Origin: Diabrotica undecimpunctata
Taxonomy: Eukaryota; Arthropoda; Insecta; Coleoptera; Chrysomelidae
Direction: 5' to 3'
Length of the DNA: 64,000 bases
Assembly: GCF_040954645.1 (NCBI RefSeq)
Contig: NC_092809.1
Span: forward strand, 135,831,914 to 135,895,913
Part shown: piece by piece, positions 11,601 through 53,689 of the stretch
How the letters are laid out: the number at the start of each line of letters is the position of its first letter
Numbering within the stretch: the first letter of the stretch is position 1
Translations under genes and position numbers: made by a program
The notes under the pieces: model-generated
What the model saw: only the letters and a program-made list of their open reading frames with translations
What the model was told of the DNA's origin: nothing
Databases searched by the model: none

Positions 11601-14482
11601 TTTGGGATTTAAGGAGGCTTGTCGTCAGGCTTATGAAAGAGTGGGAATTCTAACTGTACTAGCACATTCTAGAAAAGCTCTATTCACGAAGAGAAATATC
11701 AAAATTTATAGAACTCACAAAGATCAGCACAGTTATGATAGGTACTAGGCACAAGCAGAATATGGTACCAGCAAATCAGCATTTGAAAATGTGTCAAAAT
11801 GGATCAGGGCAATGGGCAATAAATGTTTTAATGTTCTCCCTGACAATGTCAGAAGCTTGCCTGAAAAGGAATTTAAAAATACAATTAAAAAAATATTCAT
11901 AAAAGTTTCTCTTATACAATTCATGAATGTCTACAATATAATTTTAATTTTAATTTGATGTGTGTAAGATAGTGTGTTTTAACATGAATAAACAGTATTG
12001 AGTATTGACTTTTTCCTGCTTTTGATAAGGTGTACTTGCTGTATCATTGCAAAAAATGCATGGTGGTATCTAAATATTTAAATGACCAAACAATTATTTA
12101 AAGAGATTACAGGATCTCTGTACAAAATTCAACAAATTATTAGGACCATAAAAAATGTTCTTGCATATATTTTCCAAGAAATGGCTTCAAGAATATCCAA
12201 GAACTCCAGTCTTCCATGCGATGCATATGAGTAAAATTGTGACTGAGCGTACGGGTAGAATGACTTACTGGTGGTGTGTCGAGATAGAGCAACTGAGAAG
12301 AGAGTGCGTGGCCCTTCGCCGGCACTTGACAAGGGCGAGAATACATCAGAGCGCGGAAGAGGTGGAACATGTGAATACATCTTACCATGCGAAGAAGGAG
12401 TTGAATGGGAGGATCCGAGCCGAGAAGAAGAGGCACTGGAGGGGACTGTGTGACAAGTTGGACGAGGACATCTGGGGTGAAGGGTATAAGATCGCAATGA
12501 AGAATTTCGACCCCTGTGCTTCGTATGACATGCCATTGGACCAGAAGCTGGAGATAGTCACCGAACTGTTTCCACAAGAACGGTGGCATGGTGTGGGGAG
12601 AGACGTCGAGGCTGAGCGTGGGATTCCTTTTACTTTGGATGAACTGGCTGTGGCGGTGAGTTCCCTTAAGTCTGGCAGGGCTCCTGGTCTAGATGGTGTT
12701 TCGACTGAGGCGGTTGTACGTCTGGGTCGTTTGGAGCCCACGTGGCTGCTGGAGCATATGAATGCTCTTCTTGCCGCGCAGTCGTTTCCGGATCCCTGGA
12801 AAATCTCGAGGCTCGTGCTTCTACCTAAATTCAAGGCAGGAAAATATCGTCCTATTTGCCTTCTTCCTTGTATCGGAAAGTTGTATGAGAGAATGCTACG
12901 TGCACGTATCGAGGAGGTGATTGTGATGTCTGGAGGCCTGTCTCCGAGACAATATGGTTTCTGCCAGAGTAAAAGTACAGTGGTTGCTGTGACCGATGTG
13001 CTTCGGGCGGCACGGGAAATTGGGGCTGATCATAGATGGGTCATCCTGATTCTCTTTGACGTCCGAAATGCTTTTAATACATTGCAGTGGGATCACGTAA
13101 TGAGCTCTTTGAAAGCAAGGAACTGTCCTGGGTATCTGATGAATGTGGTAGCTGATTATCTTTCCGAGAGGAAGATTGTGGTGGAAAATGTTGTGATGGT
13201 GGATGTAACGGCTGGGTGGATGCTCCGTTCTGGGTCCGACGCTGTGGAACCTGGCATATGACGGGGTCTTAAACTGCGAATATGGAGAGGGTGTGACCCC
13301 CTTCGCATTCGCGAACGACCTTGCTATGATCTTTCTCTCGCGGAGGATAAGACGGAGGTTGTAGTACTCAGAGGCTGCAGAAAGAAAGATAAAAAGTACG
13401 TCAAGTATCTGGGAGTTACTCTTCATCAGGGTGGGAGTTGAGGGGGGTGACCCGCAGAGCTATTCAGAGAATGGCTGCGCTGGGGAGGATAATGCCTAAT
13501 ATCGGTGGGCCCAAATCCGAGAGGAGAAGGACGGATGAAAGAGAGAAGTTTGTAAGAGAGTGTAACTGCAGAATGTTTGATTTCGTGCGAGAAATGGTGG
13601 AGGAAATGATGAGGGATGAGTGGTGGTGGACACCGATCCACAAATTCATCAGGGAGCTGCTCTCCTCAAAAGAACGAGAGGAGAGAGAACTCGCAACAGA
13701 ATTCTAAAACAAGCGAGTAGCACCTCGGTGGGGTTCGGACTGTCACAGGCCGAAATAGGAGTGAATGAGAGACATACGACGCGAGAGAGATGGCAGCCTC
13801 GCTAAGACAGGGGGTTGAAAGTCTTTGGTGGTTCGTGTGGGTGTGGATTCCTCAATGAATGTGTCGGAGAAAGAATGGGAATCGGGTGATAGCAGGGCAT
13901 CAGGACAGATGTTTGCCTTAACCGGCCCTTCCATCCTGATGTCTGGTGTGACAGAGGAGAGGTTTTTAGTTGGACGCCGACCGTCTCGGAGTGGTGACGG
14001 GACGAAATGTCAAAGGTCTAAATCCCTTGGGCATCTCGCCCTGGCACAGCTCCGTTAGGGTATTAGGAACCCAACACTACCTTTGTGAGTCACAGGTGTC
14101 TGTATGCAGATTTTCCTTCTTCTCTTTAAAGATGTAAAAAAAGTTTTCCATGATCTGAGTTATTCTGATTTTTTACTGTATCTGTTTTATCCTGCTCACG
14201 TACATACTACTCTTCATTTGTAGATGGATGGAAGTATGGTATCCGGAATTCCTCTAAAAGTATCTTTAGCTAGAAGACAACCTCAAATTGAACCCATAAA
14301 TGATGCAACTTCATCAGCTGCATGGGCTACTCTTGGTAAGATGATGGCTTTGGTTTTGTTTTTTGTCATTAAGTAAAATAGTCGGTTACATCAACTTTCT
14401 TTTTTCAGCTTCTAGTCATTCTCAGAAAGGCAACCATAGAGATAAAAGAAACTTGGTCTCCTATGACGATATGTTTGACTAA
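8630..14482 (+). CDS. NELFE: negative elongation factor E (NELF-E), complete six-exon gene
   Basis: NELF-E is the RNA-binding subunit of the NELF complex, which with DSIF holds promoter-proximal RNA polymerase II paused in the nucleus. Coding exons: 8630-8710, 8780-9041, 9257-9488, 9547-9601, 14224-14335, 14409-14482. All introns are GT/AG, phases match (0, 1, 2, 0, 1), and the product is 271 residues. Visible features: the N-terminal helix EEELMLQAKYQKLKKKKK (residues 13-30), the block VAKKLIKSGVIPAI and GFKRPRGLERKL, an RRM from about 158 to 226 with RNP2 (TIYVAG, 159-164) and RNP1 (NRGFITF, 192-198), and the conserved C-terminus GNHRDKRNLVSYDDMF. The long Arg-Asp repeat of the vertebrate protein is absent. 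Exon 4 ends inside the RRM; the following 4.6-kb intron is filled with LINE relics. Confidence 0.95.
10180..11505 (+). mobile_element. jockey-like LINE relic in NELF-E intron 4
   Basis: Broken plus-strand frames give reverse-transcriptase pieces: an F(A)NDTMVAFTVDN block (10.23 kb), LDISQAFNKVWHTGL (10.45 kb), VADDAVILAVNKNRT (10.63 kb, the YADD-box region), and a downstream block STKYLGIYLYSKLNWKEHI (10.85 kb). The relic ends at an A-rich tail (11.49-11.50 kb). The order of the blocks suggests internal rearrangement. It lies in the same orientation as the host gene. Confidence 0.7.
11166..11309 (+). repeat. perfect 72-bp tandem duplication inside the jockey relic
   Basis: A 72-bp unit beginning cccattcatacaggatg occurs twice head to tail with no difference seen. 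Its length is a multiple of three, so the open frame (24 residues including FIQDVITKYSMKDWNH) is simply repeated. Confidence 0.95.
11520..12010 (+). mobile_element. CR1-like LINE 3' end
   Basis: Plus-strand frames read KALSFLAGLGFKEACRQAY, GILTVLAHSRKALFTKRN, then after a stop NKCFNVLPDNVRSLPEKEFK and a short C-terminal helix. This is the familiar C-terminal layout of CR1-type LINE pol proteins. The 3' end is marked by a short repeat (attgagtattga, near 12.0 kb) rather than poly(A), which also fits CR1-like elements. It sits between the jockey and R1-like relics in the NELF-E intron. Confidence 0.6.
12120..14095 (+). mobile_element. R1-like LINE, internally deleted
   Basis: A 368-codon open frame (12155-13261) holds the linker and N-terminal half of a reverse transcriptase: KSGRAPGLDGVSTEAV, KAGKYRPICLLPCIGKLYER, SPRQYGFCQSKSTVVAV and ILFDVRNAFNTLQWDHVMSS. 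It ends by frameshift just before the catalytic box, where a degenerate FAFANDLAMIF follows near 13.31 kb. Beyond about 13.4 kb only scrambled C-terminal sequence remains. It is markedly GC-richer than the flanking intron, which fits a fairly young insertion. The R1 clade is inferred from motif style. It is sense-oriented within NELF-E. Confidence 0.75.
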
Positions 14483-14603
14483 ATGGATCTGAACGGATAT
14501 AATGGTTTTATATGAAAATGGTTCTTGACTAAGATATTTAGTCAGTTGATAACTTCCCTATGGGAAGAGTTTATTTTGAATACTATTTTGTGTAGTATAT
14601 TTT

Positions 14604-14609
14604 AATAAA
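14604..14609 (+). terminator. polyadenylation signal of NELF-E
   Basis: AATAAA lies 122 bp after the NELF-E stop codon, in a T-rich context suitable for 3' processing. It is the first such hexamer downstream of the stop. Confidence 0.7.
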
Positions 14610-15343
14610 GATAAGTTTTATTACTATTTTTTGTTTGGTTTTTGATTATTTTGAATTATATTAAAATGTAAGTTATTTGAGTTATGAATATAAGTTTCAT
14701 CCATATATACAATTAGCCTTTTTTCATTTCTATGCATTTTGATTGAACACTTTTTAGGAATGAATATCATGTTTTTCCATTGATGATTTTCCAGAGATGT
14801 ATAGGAACAAGTTATAGTAAGTGAAAGATGCATGTTCCACTTGGAATGAGATCGTTATCAACTCATATGTCAATTTATGGAAATTTACATTGTTGTGCAC
14901 ATTGCAGTTATAACATAACGTAGGATTTTGTTTTAGTGATAAAAAAATGTTTTGTCAAGTACCGTCAGTTATGACCGAGTGGTTTCATGAAACCACCTCC
15001 ATTTGGAAAAACCAAAATTGATATATTTTATGTTTTGTTATTTGTCATTCTGAGTGTGTTTAATGAATGTAAAAATAACAGTGAATTAATGGAGGTGGTA
15101 TGTTAACTGGTAGATATTTTCCTACTTTCAGCCTCAAATTTTTAACCAGTTAAATATTTCCAAGAAACAGAATAATTTTTGAACCAATATTTTTTAGGGA
15201 TGCATGGTTAAATTCGAATATATTTAGTAGATTAATTGCAGAATTCTTATTCGTAGCATGTTTGACTCCAGCTATTTTATGTACCTTTTAACTGATAAAT
15301 ATTTGCAGAATAAGTAAAAACTAATAAAATTTAAAATCAAGGT

Positions 15344-15349
15344 TTTATT
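15344..15349 (-). terminator. polyadenylation signal of the giant minus-strand gene
   Basis: On the minus strand AATAAA lies 108 bp beyond the stop codon at 15457-15459. NELF-E polyadenylates about 740 bp away on the other strand, so the two genes are convergent. Confidence 0.65.
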
Positions 15350-15456
15350 GAGGTCTTACAAATCAATTAAATGTTATGTACATGAACCATACTTAAAAAT
15401 TACAAAAACAATCAAACGTAACAACTATTCGAACATTATAAATAAATCGCAACGGG

Positions 15457-48202
<32,746 letters not shown>

Positions 48203-48425
48203 CTGCGAAAAGAAACAATATTTAGTGTATGATACAAAAAAGTATTTAGTAATCGAAAAAAAAAACAATAAAAAAATTAGTCATAAAGAACACTACAAAA
48301 AAAACTATAAAACAAGCTAAGCAACACAAAAATAGGTCTGTAAATATGTATAAATATTATCTCAAAATGTATAAGTATTTATAAAAGTAATACAAACGGT
48401 CGTAAGTACCAGTTTAAACTAATTG

Positions 48426-48630
48426 AGTAAAGCCAATAAATTATTAGAAGGCAAGATTGACGGTAAAAGGGGCATAAGCCGAAAGAAAAAATCTTGGCTA
48501 CGAAACATCAGAGATTGTACCCACACAAAAGGAAATGAATTAATTTATCAATCCCAGAACAGAGAGAAATTTGCCATATTGATCGACAACTTCAACAGAG
48601 AAGGCACTTAGGAGGAGGAAGTAAAGCCAA
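48426..48630 (+). mobile_element. short RTE-like LINE 3' tip with 11-bp target duplication
   Basis: The frame 48423-48611 reads LLEGKIDGKRGISRKKKSWL and RNIRD, the second RTE-like family. The insert 48437-48619 ends in GAGGAGG and is flanked by agtaaagccaa at 48426-48436 and 48620-48630. It lies about 230 bp upstream of exon A of the giant gene. Confidence 0.85.
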
Positions 48631-49039
48631 ATTTACTATTAATATTAAAAAAATTCAACAGGTAAGATCTTCACTTTATTTATTTTCTTGGAGTAAAAGC
48701 CTACATTGCCTTATAAACTAGACGAAACTATCAAATTTTAAGCGATAATCCATACAAGACTAAACCCTCAACTTAAACATGGGAAATGATTGAATCAACG
48801 AGATATCAAGAGGTTCAATGTCAACCATATGGAATAAAAAATGGAAATTACTTTATTTAATACCTCATTAAATTTTCAAAAATCCCGAGAAAGGGATGGC
48901 ATCCCATTTAAACACGGTGGAGAGCAGATCATCAAGGTGATACAAAATAGTTTGTAACCTTTGGTCTGAGGAGTAAATACTTATGGAATGAAGCTTAGGC
49001 TTAATATACCCGTTACACAAGAAGGAACCAACTATAGTG

Positions 49040-49320
49040 AAATAACTGCCGCGGAATAACTCTCCTAAATACAGCATACAAGATGTTATCAAACATCTTG
49101 CATAAAAGATTGAAGCCTTATACCGAAACGTTCCCAGGAGGATATGAGGCAGTTTTCGGGTGAGGATGTGAAACAATTAACCAGATCTTCACACTACTAC
49201 AAATTCTCGAAAAAAAACTCGAGTTTAAGATAGATAAATAGATCTTTTTGTCGATCTTAAAGCGTCATATGACAGTTTAATAAGACCATGTCTTTACAAT
49301 AATATTATGAAAACGGGGGG
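49040..49320 (+). mobile_element. reverse-transcriptase fragment
   Basis: The plus strand reads (with stops) ETFPGGYEAVFG, TINQIFTLLQILEKKLEFK and DLFVDLKASYDSLIRPCLYN. The last is the LINE block before the catalytic box ('FVDFKAAYDS'). It is an isolated piece; family RTE-like by wording. Confidence 0.6.
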
Positions 49321-50380
49321 TTATTGTATGGGGAAAGAGTATGGGGGGGGGGAACATAATTTGTCACATTAGGGGTGTCAGGGTTATTTTTCACATTATG
49401 TGACAATTGGTTATGTGTTTAAAATATGTAAAAAATCACAGAAAAATGCAGTTTTTTCAAATTCAGAGTATGTTTCAGTGTGGAAATGGCTAATATAATC
49501 CTGCTACTAGAAAAAATAGAAAAAAAATAAAAAATCGTTCTGTATTAACATGCAGTTAAGGTTATGTGCTAAAATCATGTGAAAAACTTATCAAAAAATT
49601 GTGGTTTCGCATTTTAAGTATGTTCGGTTATGAAAACGGCAATTCGGATCGCTCTATTAGAAATAACAAAATAACATATCAAAAATCCTTATTTGTTGAC
49701 ATACAGTTGAGATTATGTGCTAAAACCAAGGGAAAAACACCAAAAAAGGATATTTCGAATTTTGAGGATTTTTCGGGGCGAAAATGGAAAATCTAACCTC
49801 GCCATTCAAAAGAACGGAAAAAATACACGGAAAATAATTATTTAGAAGTTTGCCAAAAATTACCTAAGTAACCTAAAAATTCTTTGAAAAATTCAAATAT
49901 TTTTCCTGAGCTCAATTTTGATCCAAAATATCTGATAAAAATCAGAGTATTTTGTAATGATTTTCAGAAAACAAGTAATCCATGTAATAACAATATATTA
50001 TATTAGACCATTTAAGAAAGACGCCAACATTCTCACAAGAATCCTATAATTTTATTGAAATATTGAAAATAGAAGAATTTATCGCTTTATTTATAATATA
50101 TTTTAAAACGACTAAACTCGTCTAGAATTATAAACCAAATGGAACGTCTATTCGTTGTTGGGAACAGCTGGCACTGATACAACAATGCTGCGAGAAAACA
50201 TAGTCTTTACTTTATTATTTGACTTGCTTTTGAACTTTAAATCATATTTAATTGCGTACATAAAAATTTCTAAAATATATTGTTGGTCTGCTCACATGGT
50301 AGATACTAGTAATAATAAATAAACAGTAAATAAACAATATTTAAAACGTAGTACTCGTAAAAAAATATTGCCGAAAGGAA
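49320..50380. other. no recognisable gene
   Basis: Low-complexity AT-rich sequence with a G-run (about 49.35 kb) and several loosely repeated words (for example gttatgtgctaaaa near 49.56 kb and gattatgtgctaaaa near 49.71 kb). These suggest a decayed tandem repeat of about 150 bp. No open frame of note. Confidence 0.4.
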
Positions 50381-50421
50381 TTTATTATGATTACTTTCTA
50401 TTTATCTCTTTCTTTGCTTTG

Positions 50422-50422
<1 letters not shown>

Positions 50423-50464
<42 letters not shown>
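50423..50464. repeat. (TA)n microsatellite left of the mariner-like element
   Basis: An alternating TA tract of about 42 bp that directly abuts the element end cagggtgtttcaaaa. Confidence 0.95.
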
Positions 50465-50467
<3 letters not shown>

Positions 50468-52647
50468 GGTGTTTCAAAAAAAGGTAACCCCGTCTCTAAG
50501 GTAATAATTGGGGTTTGCTTAGTAAAAAATTTTTGTAACGCCATCCGTTTTCAAGATACAGGACGTTGAAGAAAAAAAAATTTTACGCGTTTTTTACGAT
50601 TTTGCCGAAACTACTGGCAACATTGTAATGAAATTTTATACGAATATGTTTTGGAAGCTGATACATTCCATCAATTTGTTTTTATATCTGATTCTCATAG
50701 AGGGCGCTAGTTACACGGATCGTACTAAGTATTAGTCAATATAACTTTTTTAAGAATATAATTATTAATCAAAATTTCAAGTAAACTTAAACATCATTCA
50801 ATTTTACACGAAAAAGGTTCTTTTGGTAAAACTCGATACTGTGTACCGTTTTCGGAATATTTTGATTTGAACATTATGAAGTAATAATTGATGCTGGTAT
50901 AAAATAGTTAGTAATTAAACAAAACTCACAAGAAGAAAATTAAATTAATGACTAAGAACATAAAATAAAATTCAATTACAGTAAGTATTTAAAATGCCCT
51001 CCGTTTTCGCAAATACTCAAGTCTATTCTTTTTTCTAAAGATTCTATTAACCTTCTAAACGGTAGGGGATCAGCTATGATGTCATTAAATTGACGTTGAA
51101 TTCTTTCTTCCCATTCTTGGCGTGAATTTACCTCTGTAGCATAGACTTTTTCCTTAATATACGACCAAACTGCGTAGTCCAAAGGGTTAAAATCGCATGA
51201 CAGAGGAGGCCAATGAATCGGAGCTTCTGCACCTCTACCAATCCATCGATTCGGAAAATGATTACTCAACCAATTACGACACCTTCTATCAAAGTGTAGT
51301 GGAGCTCCATCGTGCATAAAAAATAAAGATCTTCGCTCGTTTAGCGTTAAATCTTCTATCTTGAATAATGAATTGTTTAAAAAAACAAGATACATATCAC
51401 CATTTAAATTTCTAGGTAGAATATGATAACCTATTAATTTGTTACCTAAAGTTGCTGCCCAAACATTAACTTTAAATGAGTGTTGGTAATATGATACCCT
51501 TTTGACCCTTTTGACTCGTGGATTCTCATCACACCAGTAGTGTGCATTATGGTAGTTAAACATACATTGTCGCGTAAAGGTGGCCTCGTTCGTAAAAAGA
51601 ATGCATTTTAAAAAATTTGGATTGTGGGCTGTCCTTTGTTGCAATGTTTCACAAAAATTCACTCTAACCGGTAGATCATCTGGCAAGAGCTCTTGGACTT
51701 GTCTGTAATGATAAGGATGTAATTGCTGTTCTTTCAGTATCCGAAAAGTACTTGAAGAAGAAGTATTTGTTTGTCTTGCTATATTCTTTACGCTAACTGT
51801 TGGATCTTGATCAAGTAAATTTAAAATATTATTTTCTTTATTAATTGTTCTTGTTGTTCTTGGTCTACCAGAATTTATTTTATTTGGTCTCACATTCCCA
51901 GTTTCTTGACAACGTCGTTCAATGGCTCTAAATGTTTTTTTACTTGGTAAGTTTCTTCTAGGAAACTTTTCTGCATAACGTGTCACAGCTGCACTAGAAC
52001 ATCCTAAACATTCGCCTAAGGTTAATAACATGTCAGTGTATTCAACATTTGAGTACATTTTGATTTGATTTTACAAATAACAAGGTTTCAAAACTCTAAT
52101 TATTGTTGATTTATCGTCATAACAATCAATAAATGTCAGATTTCCATGGAACACTTGGAGAAAATAGAGGTAAACCTATTAGAACTTTATCATTACTACC
52201 AGCATCAATTATTACTTCATAATTTTCAAATCAAAATATTCCGAAAACGGTACACAAAATCGAGTTTTACCAAGAGTACCTTTTTCGTGTAAAATTGAAT
52301 GATGTTTAAGTTTACTTGAAATTTTGATTAATAATTATACTCTTAAAAAAGTTATATTGACTAACACTCAGTACGATCCGTGTAACTAGCGCCCTTTATG
52401 AGAATCAGATATAAAAACAAATTCATGGGATGTATCAGCTTCCAAAACATCTTCGTATAAAATTTCATTACAATGTTGCCAGTAGTTTCGGCAAAATCGT
52501 AAAAAATGCGTAAAATTTTTTTTTCTTCAACGCCCTGTATCTTGAAAACGGATGGCGTTACAAAAATTTTTTACTAAGCAAACCCCAATAATTCTTTTTC
52601 AGTTTTTTACCTACCCTAGAGACGGGGTTACCTTTTTTTGAAACACC

Positions 52648-52650
<3 letters not shown>
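50465..52650 (-). mobile_element. mariner-like element with >400-bp terminal inverted repeats
   Basis: The ends cagggtgtttcaaaaaaagg (50465) and its exact complement (to 52650) are each bordered by TA. The inverted repeats continue for over 400 bp on each side (left to about 50.9 kb, right from about 52.2 kb) with only scattered differences. The exception is an extra stretch of about 18 bp in the right copy near its tip. The interior is filled by one transposase gene on the minus strand. Such long repeats are unusual for mariner, whose ends are commonly near 30 bp. Confidence 0.9.
50976..52058 (-). CDS. mariner-like transposase, 360 aa, first catalytic Asp replaced by Asn
   Basis: The frame is open from a true ATG (52058-52056) to the stop. 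The N-terminal half is a paired helix-turn-helix DNA-binding region (about residues 1-115) with the GRPRTTR link (64-70). The catalytic domain of the IS630/Tc1/mariner DDE/D fold follows: ILFTNEATF (153-161), where the family normally has an Asp at the position of Asn157, then FFMHDGAPLHF with Asp250, and DFNPLDYAVW with Asp294. The last two lie 44 residues apart, longer than the 34-residue spacing of classical mariners, which fits one of the insect DD>40D groups. With Asn157 the enzyme should be inactive for cutting, yet the frame is otherwise unbroken. It is the only gene in its element. Confidence 0.9.
   Translation of the reverse strand: MYSNVEYTDMLLTLGECLGCSSAAVTRYAEKFPRRNLPSKKTFRAIERRCQETGNVRPNKINSGRPRTTRTINKENNILNLLDQDPTVSVKNIARQTNTSSSSTFRILKEQQLHPYHYRQVQELLPDDLPVRVNFCETLQQRTAHNPNFLKCILFTNEATFTRQCMFNYHNAHYWCDENPRVKRVKRVSYYQHSFKVNVWAATLGNKLIGYHILPRNLNGDMYLVFLNNSLFKIEDLTLNERRSLFFMHDGAPLHFDRRCRNWLSNHFPNRWIGRGAEAPIHWPPLSCDFNPLDYAVWSYIKEKVYATEVNSRQEWEERIQRQFNDIIADPLPFRRLIESLEKRIDLSICENGGHFKYLL

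Positions 52651-52728
<78 letters not shown>
52651..52728. repeat. (TA)n microsatellite right of the mariner-like element
   Basis: A continuous TA tract of about 78 bp directly following the element end caccctg. Confidence 0.95.
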
Positions 52729-52730
<2 letters not shown>

Positions 52731-52859
52731 AAAGAGATAAATAGAAAGTTCAGTAATCACAATAACTTAATCATAAGAACATCAAGTCATTCCAAAATCT
52801 CTTCAAATGAAACATCACACTAAATCTTCATTAATTTAGAAAATTCTTAGAGTAACTGG

Positions 52860-53180
52860 TTTTTCGTTTCTTCAAAATTCAATTCATTCCACCCGACGCA
52901 TCTTAGATACAACAAATTCCCAACTTTTCAAAAACTACAATGACATCCACTCTTTCAATATCCATCCATTAGTATGGGACACTTTTGATCTTCTTTCTCA
53001 TCCAAAAGCCCAACACATTTTTGACAATAAAACCCAAACCCAGAAACGCAAACTGGACCAACTTATCTCTCAGCAAAATCCCCAGCCCGTTTCGAATCAA
53101 CCACCTTCTACTGTTGTTCGCAATTTCTCAGATATTCACATATTTTCGAAACTAAAATTTAGATAGTTGCTCAAATCTGT
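52860..53180 (+). mobile_element. Penelope-like element N-terminal fragment (tentative)
   Basis: A plus-strand frame open for about 100 codons reads NSIHSTRRILDTTNSQLFKN, WDTFDLLSHPKAQHIFD, QKRKLDQLISQQN and TVVRNFSDIHIFSKLKF. The spacing of 'K..KL..L' and then a 'VV.N(L/F)S...' box resembles the region before the reverse transcriptase of Penelope-like elements. The catalytic domain is absent. The assignment is supported by the ribozyme-like motif 230 bp downstream. Confidence 0.4.
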
Positions 53181-53350
53181 GCTTTCTACAATTTTCAAAG
53201 CAAAACAGACGATAAATGGACTGACATGAGGGACCTACAATTTACATTCCACAACATATCAATTTATCGAGGAAAGAATCTTTTACAAACTTCTTATACT
53301 TAAAAAACGTGAGTTGATAAAAATACAGAAGCAACAGTTAAGATTTGATT

Positions 53351-53443
53351 GCAGTCCTATCTGGACTCCTCAGAGCGACTATGTAGTCTACTATATAGTA
53401 TACTAGTCACGCTGAGGAGTCCTGATAGGACGAACTACGTATA
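53351..53443 (+). ncRNA. hammerhead-ribozyme-like core in an inverted repeat
   Basis: At 53412-53418 the plus strand reads CTGAGGA, fitting the invariant CUGANGA core. It is followed by GTCC, a 5-base loop and GGAC (stem II, 53419-53431) and then GAAC (canonical GAAA, one change). The next bases, tacgta, could form the minimal stem III seen in Penelope-type hammerheads, and TA follows as a possible cleavage site. Stem I pairing is poor, so this is probably a decayed copy. An inverted second copy of the core and stem II lies at 53354-53373 on the minus strand (CTGAGGAGTCC...GGAC, but then TGC). The two copies form a hairpin with arms of about 27 bp. Confidence 0.5.
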
Positions 53444-53689
53444 AGCGAATAGTGGAAGCACTACAATATATAAAGAATAGTAGGAAAATGTAACTTGTCT
53501 TTCACACACAATACAAAAAAATCCAAAACGCTGATTGAATAATTAAATTACCACTTTAAATATGTAGAACACAATAATTATTGTATAAATACGCAATAAT
53601 TAATAATATTTTTCATTATATTTAGATATAGATACCTAATATTAGGCTTATAAAAAATTAGACAGAACGAGTCTGTTGCGAGTAGCATG

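Noticed and set aside
12382..13426. Several minus-strand frames of 135-176 codons
   Set aside because: Antisense to the R1-like reverse transcriptase; no recognisable content.
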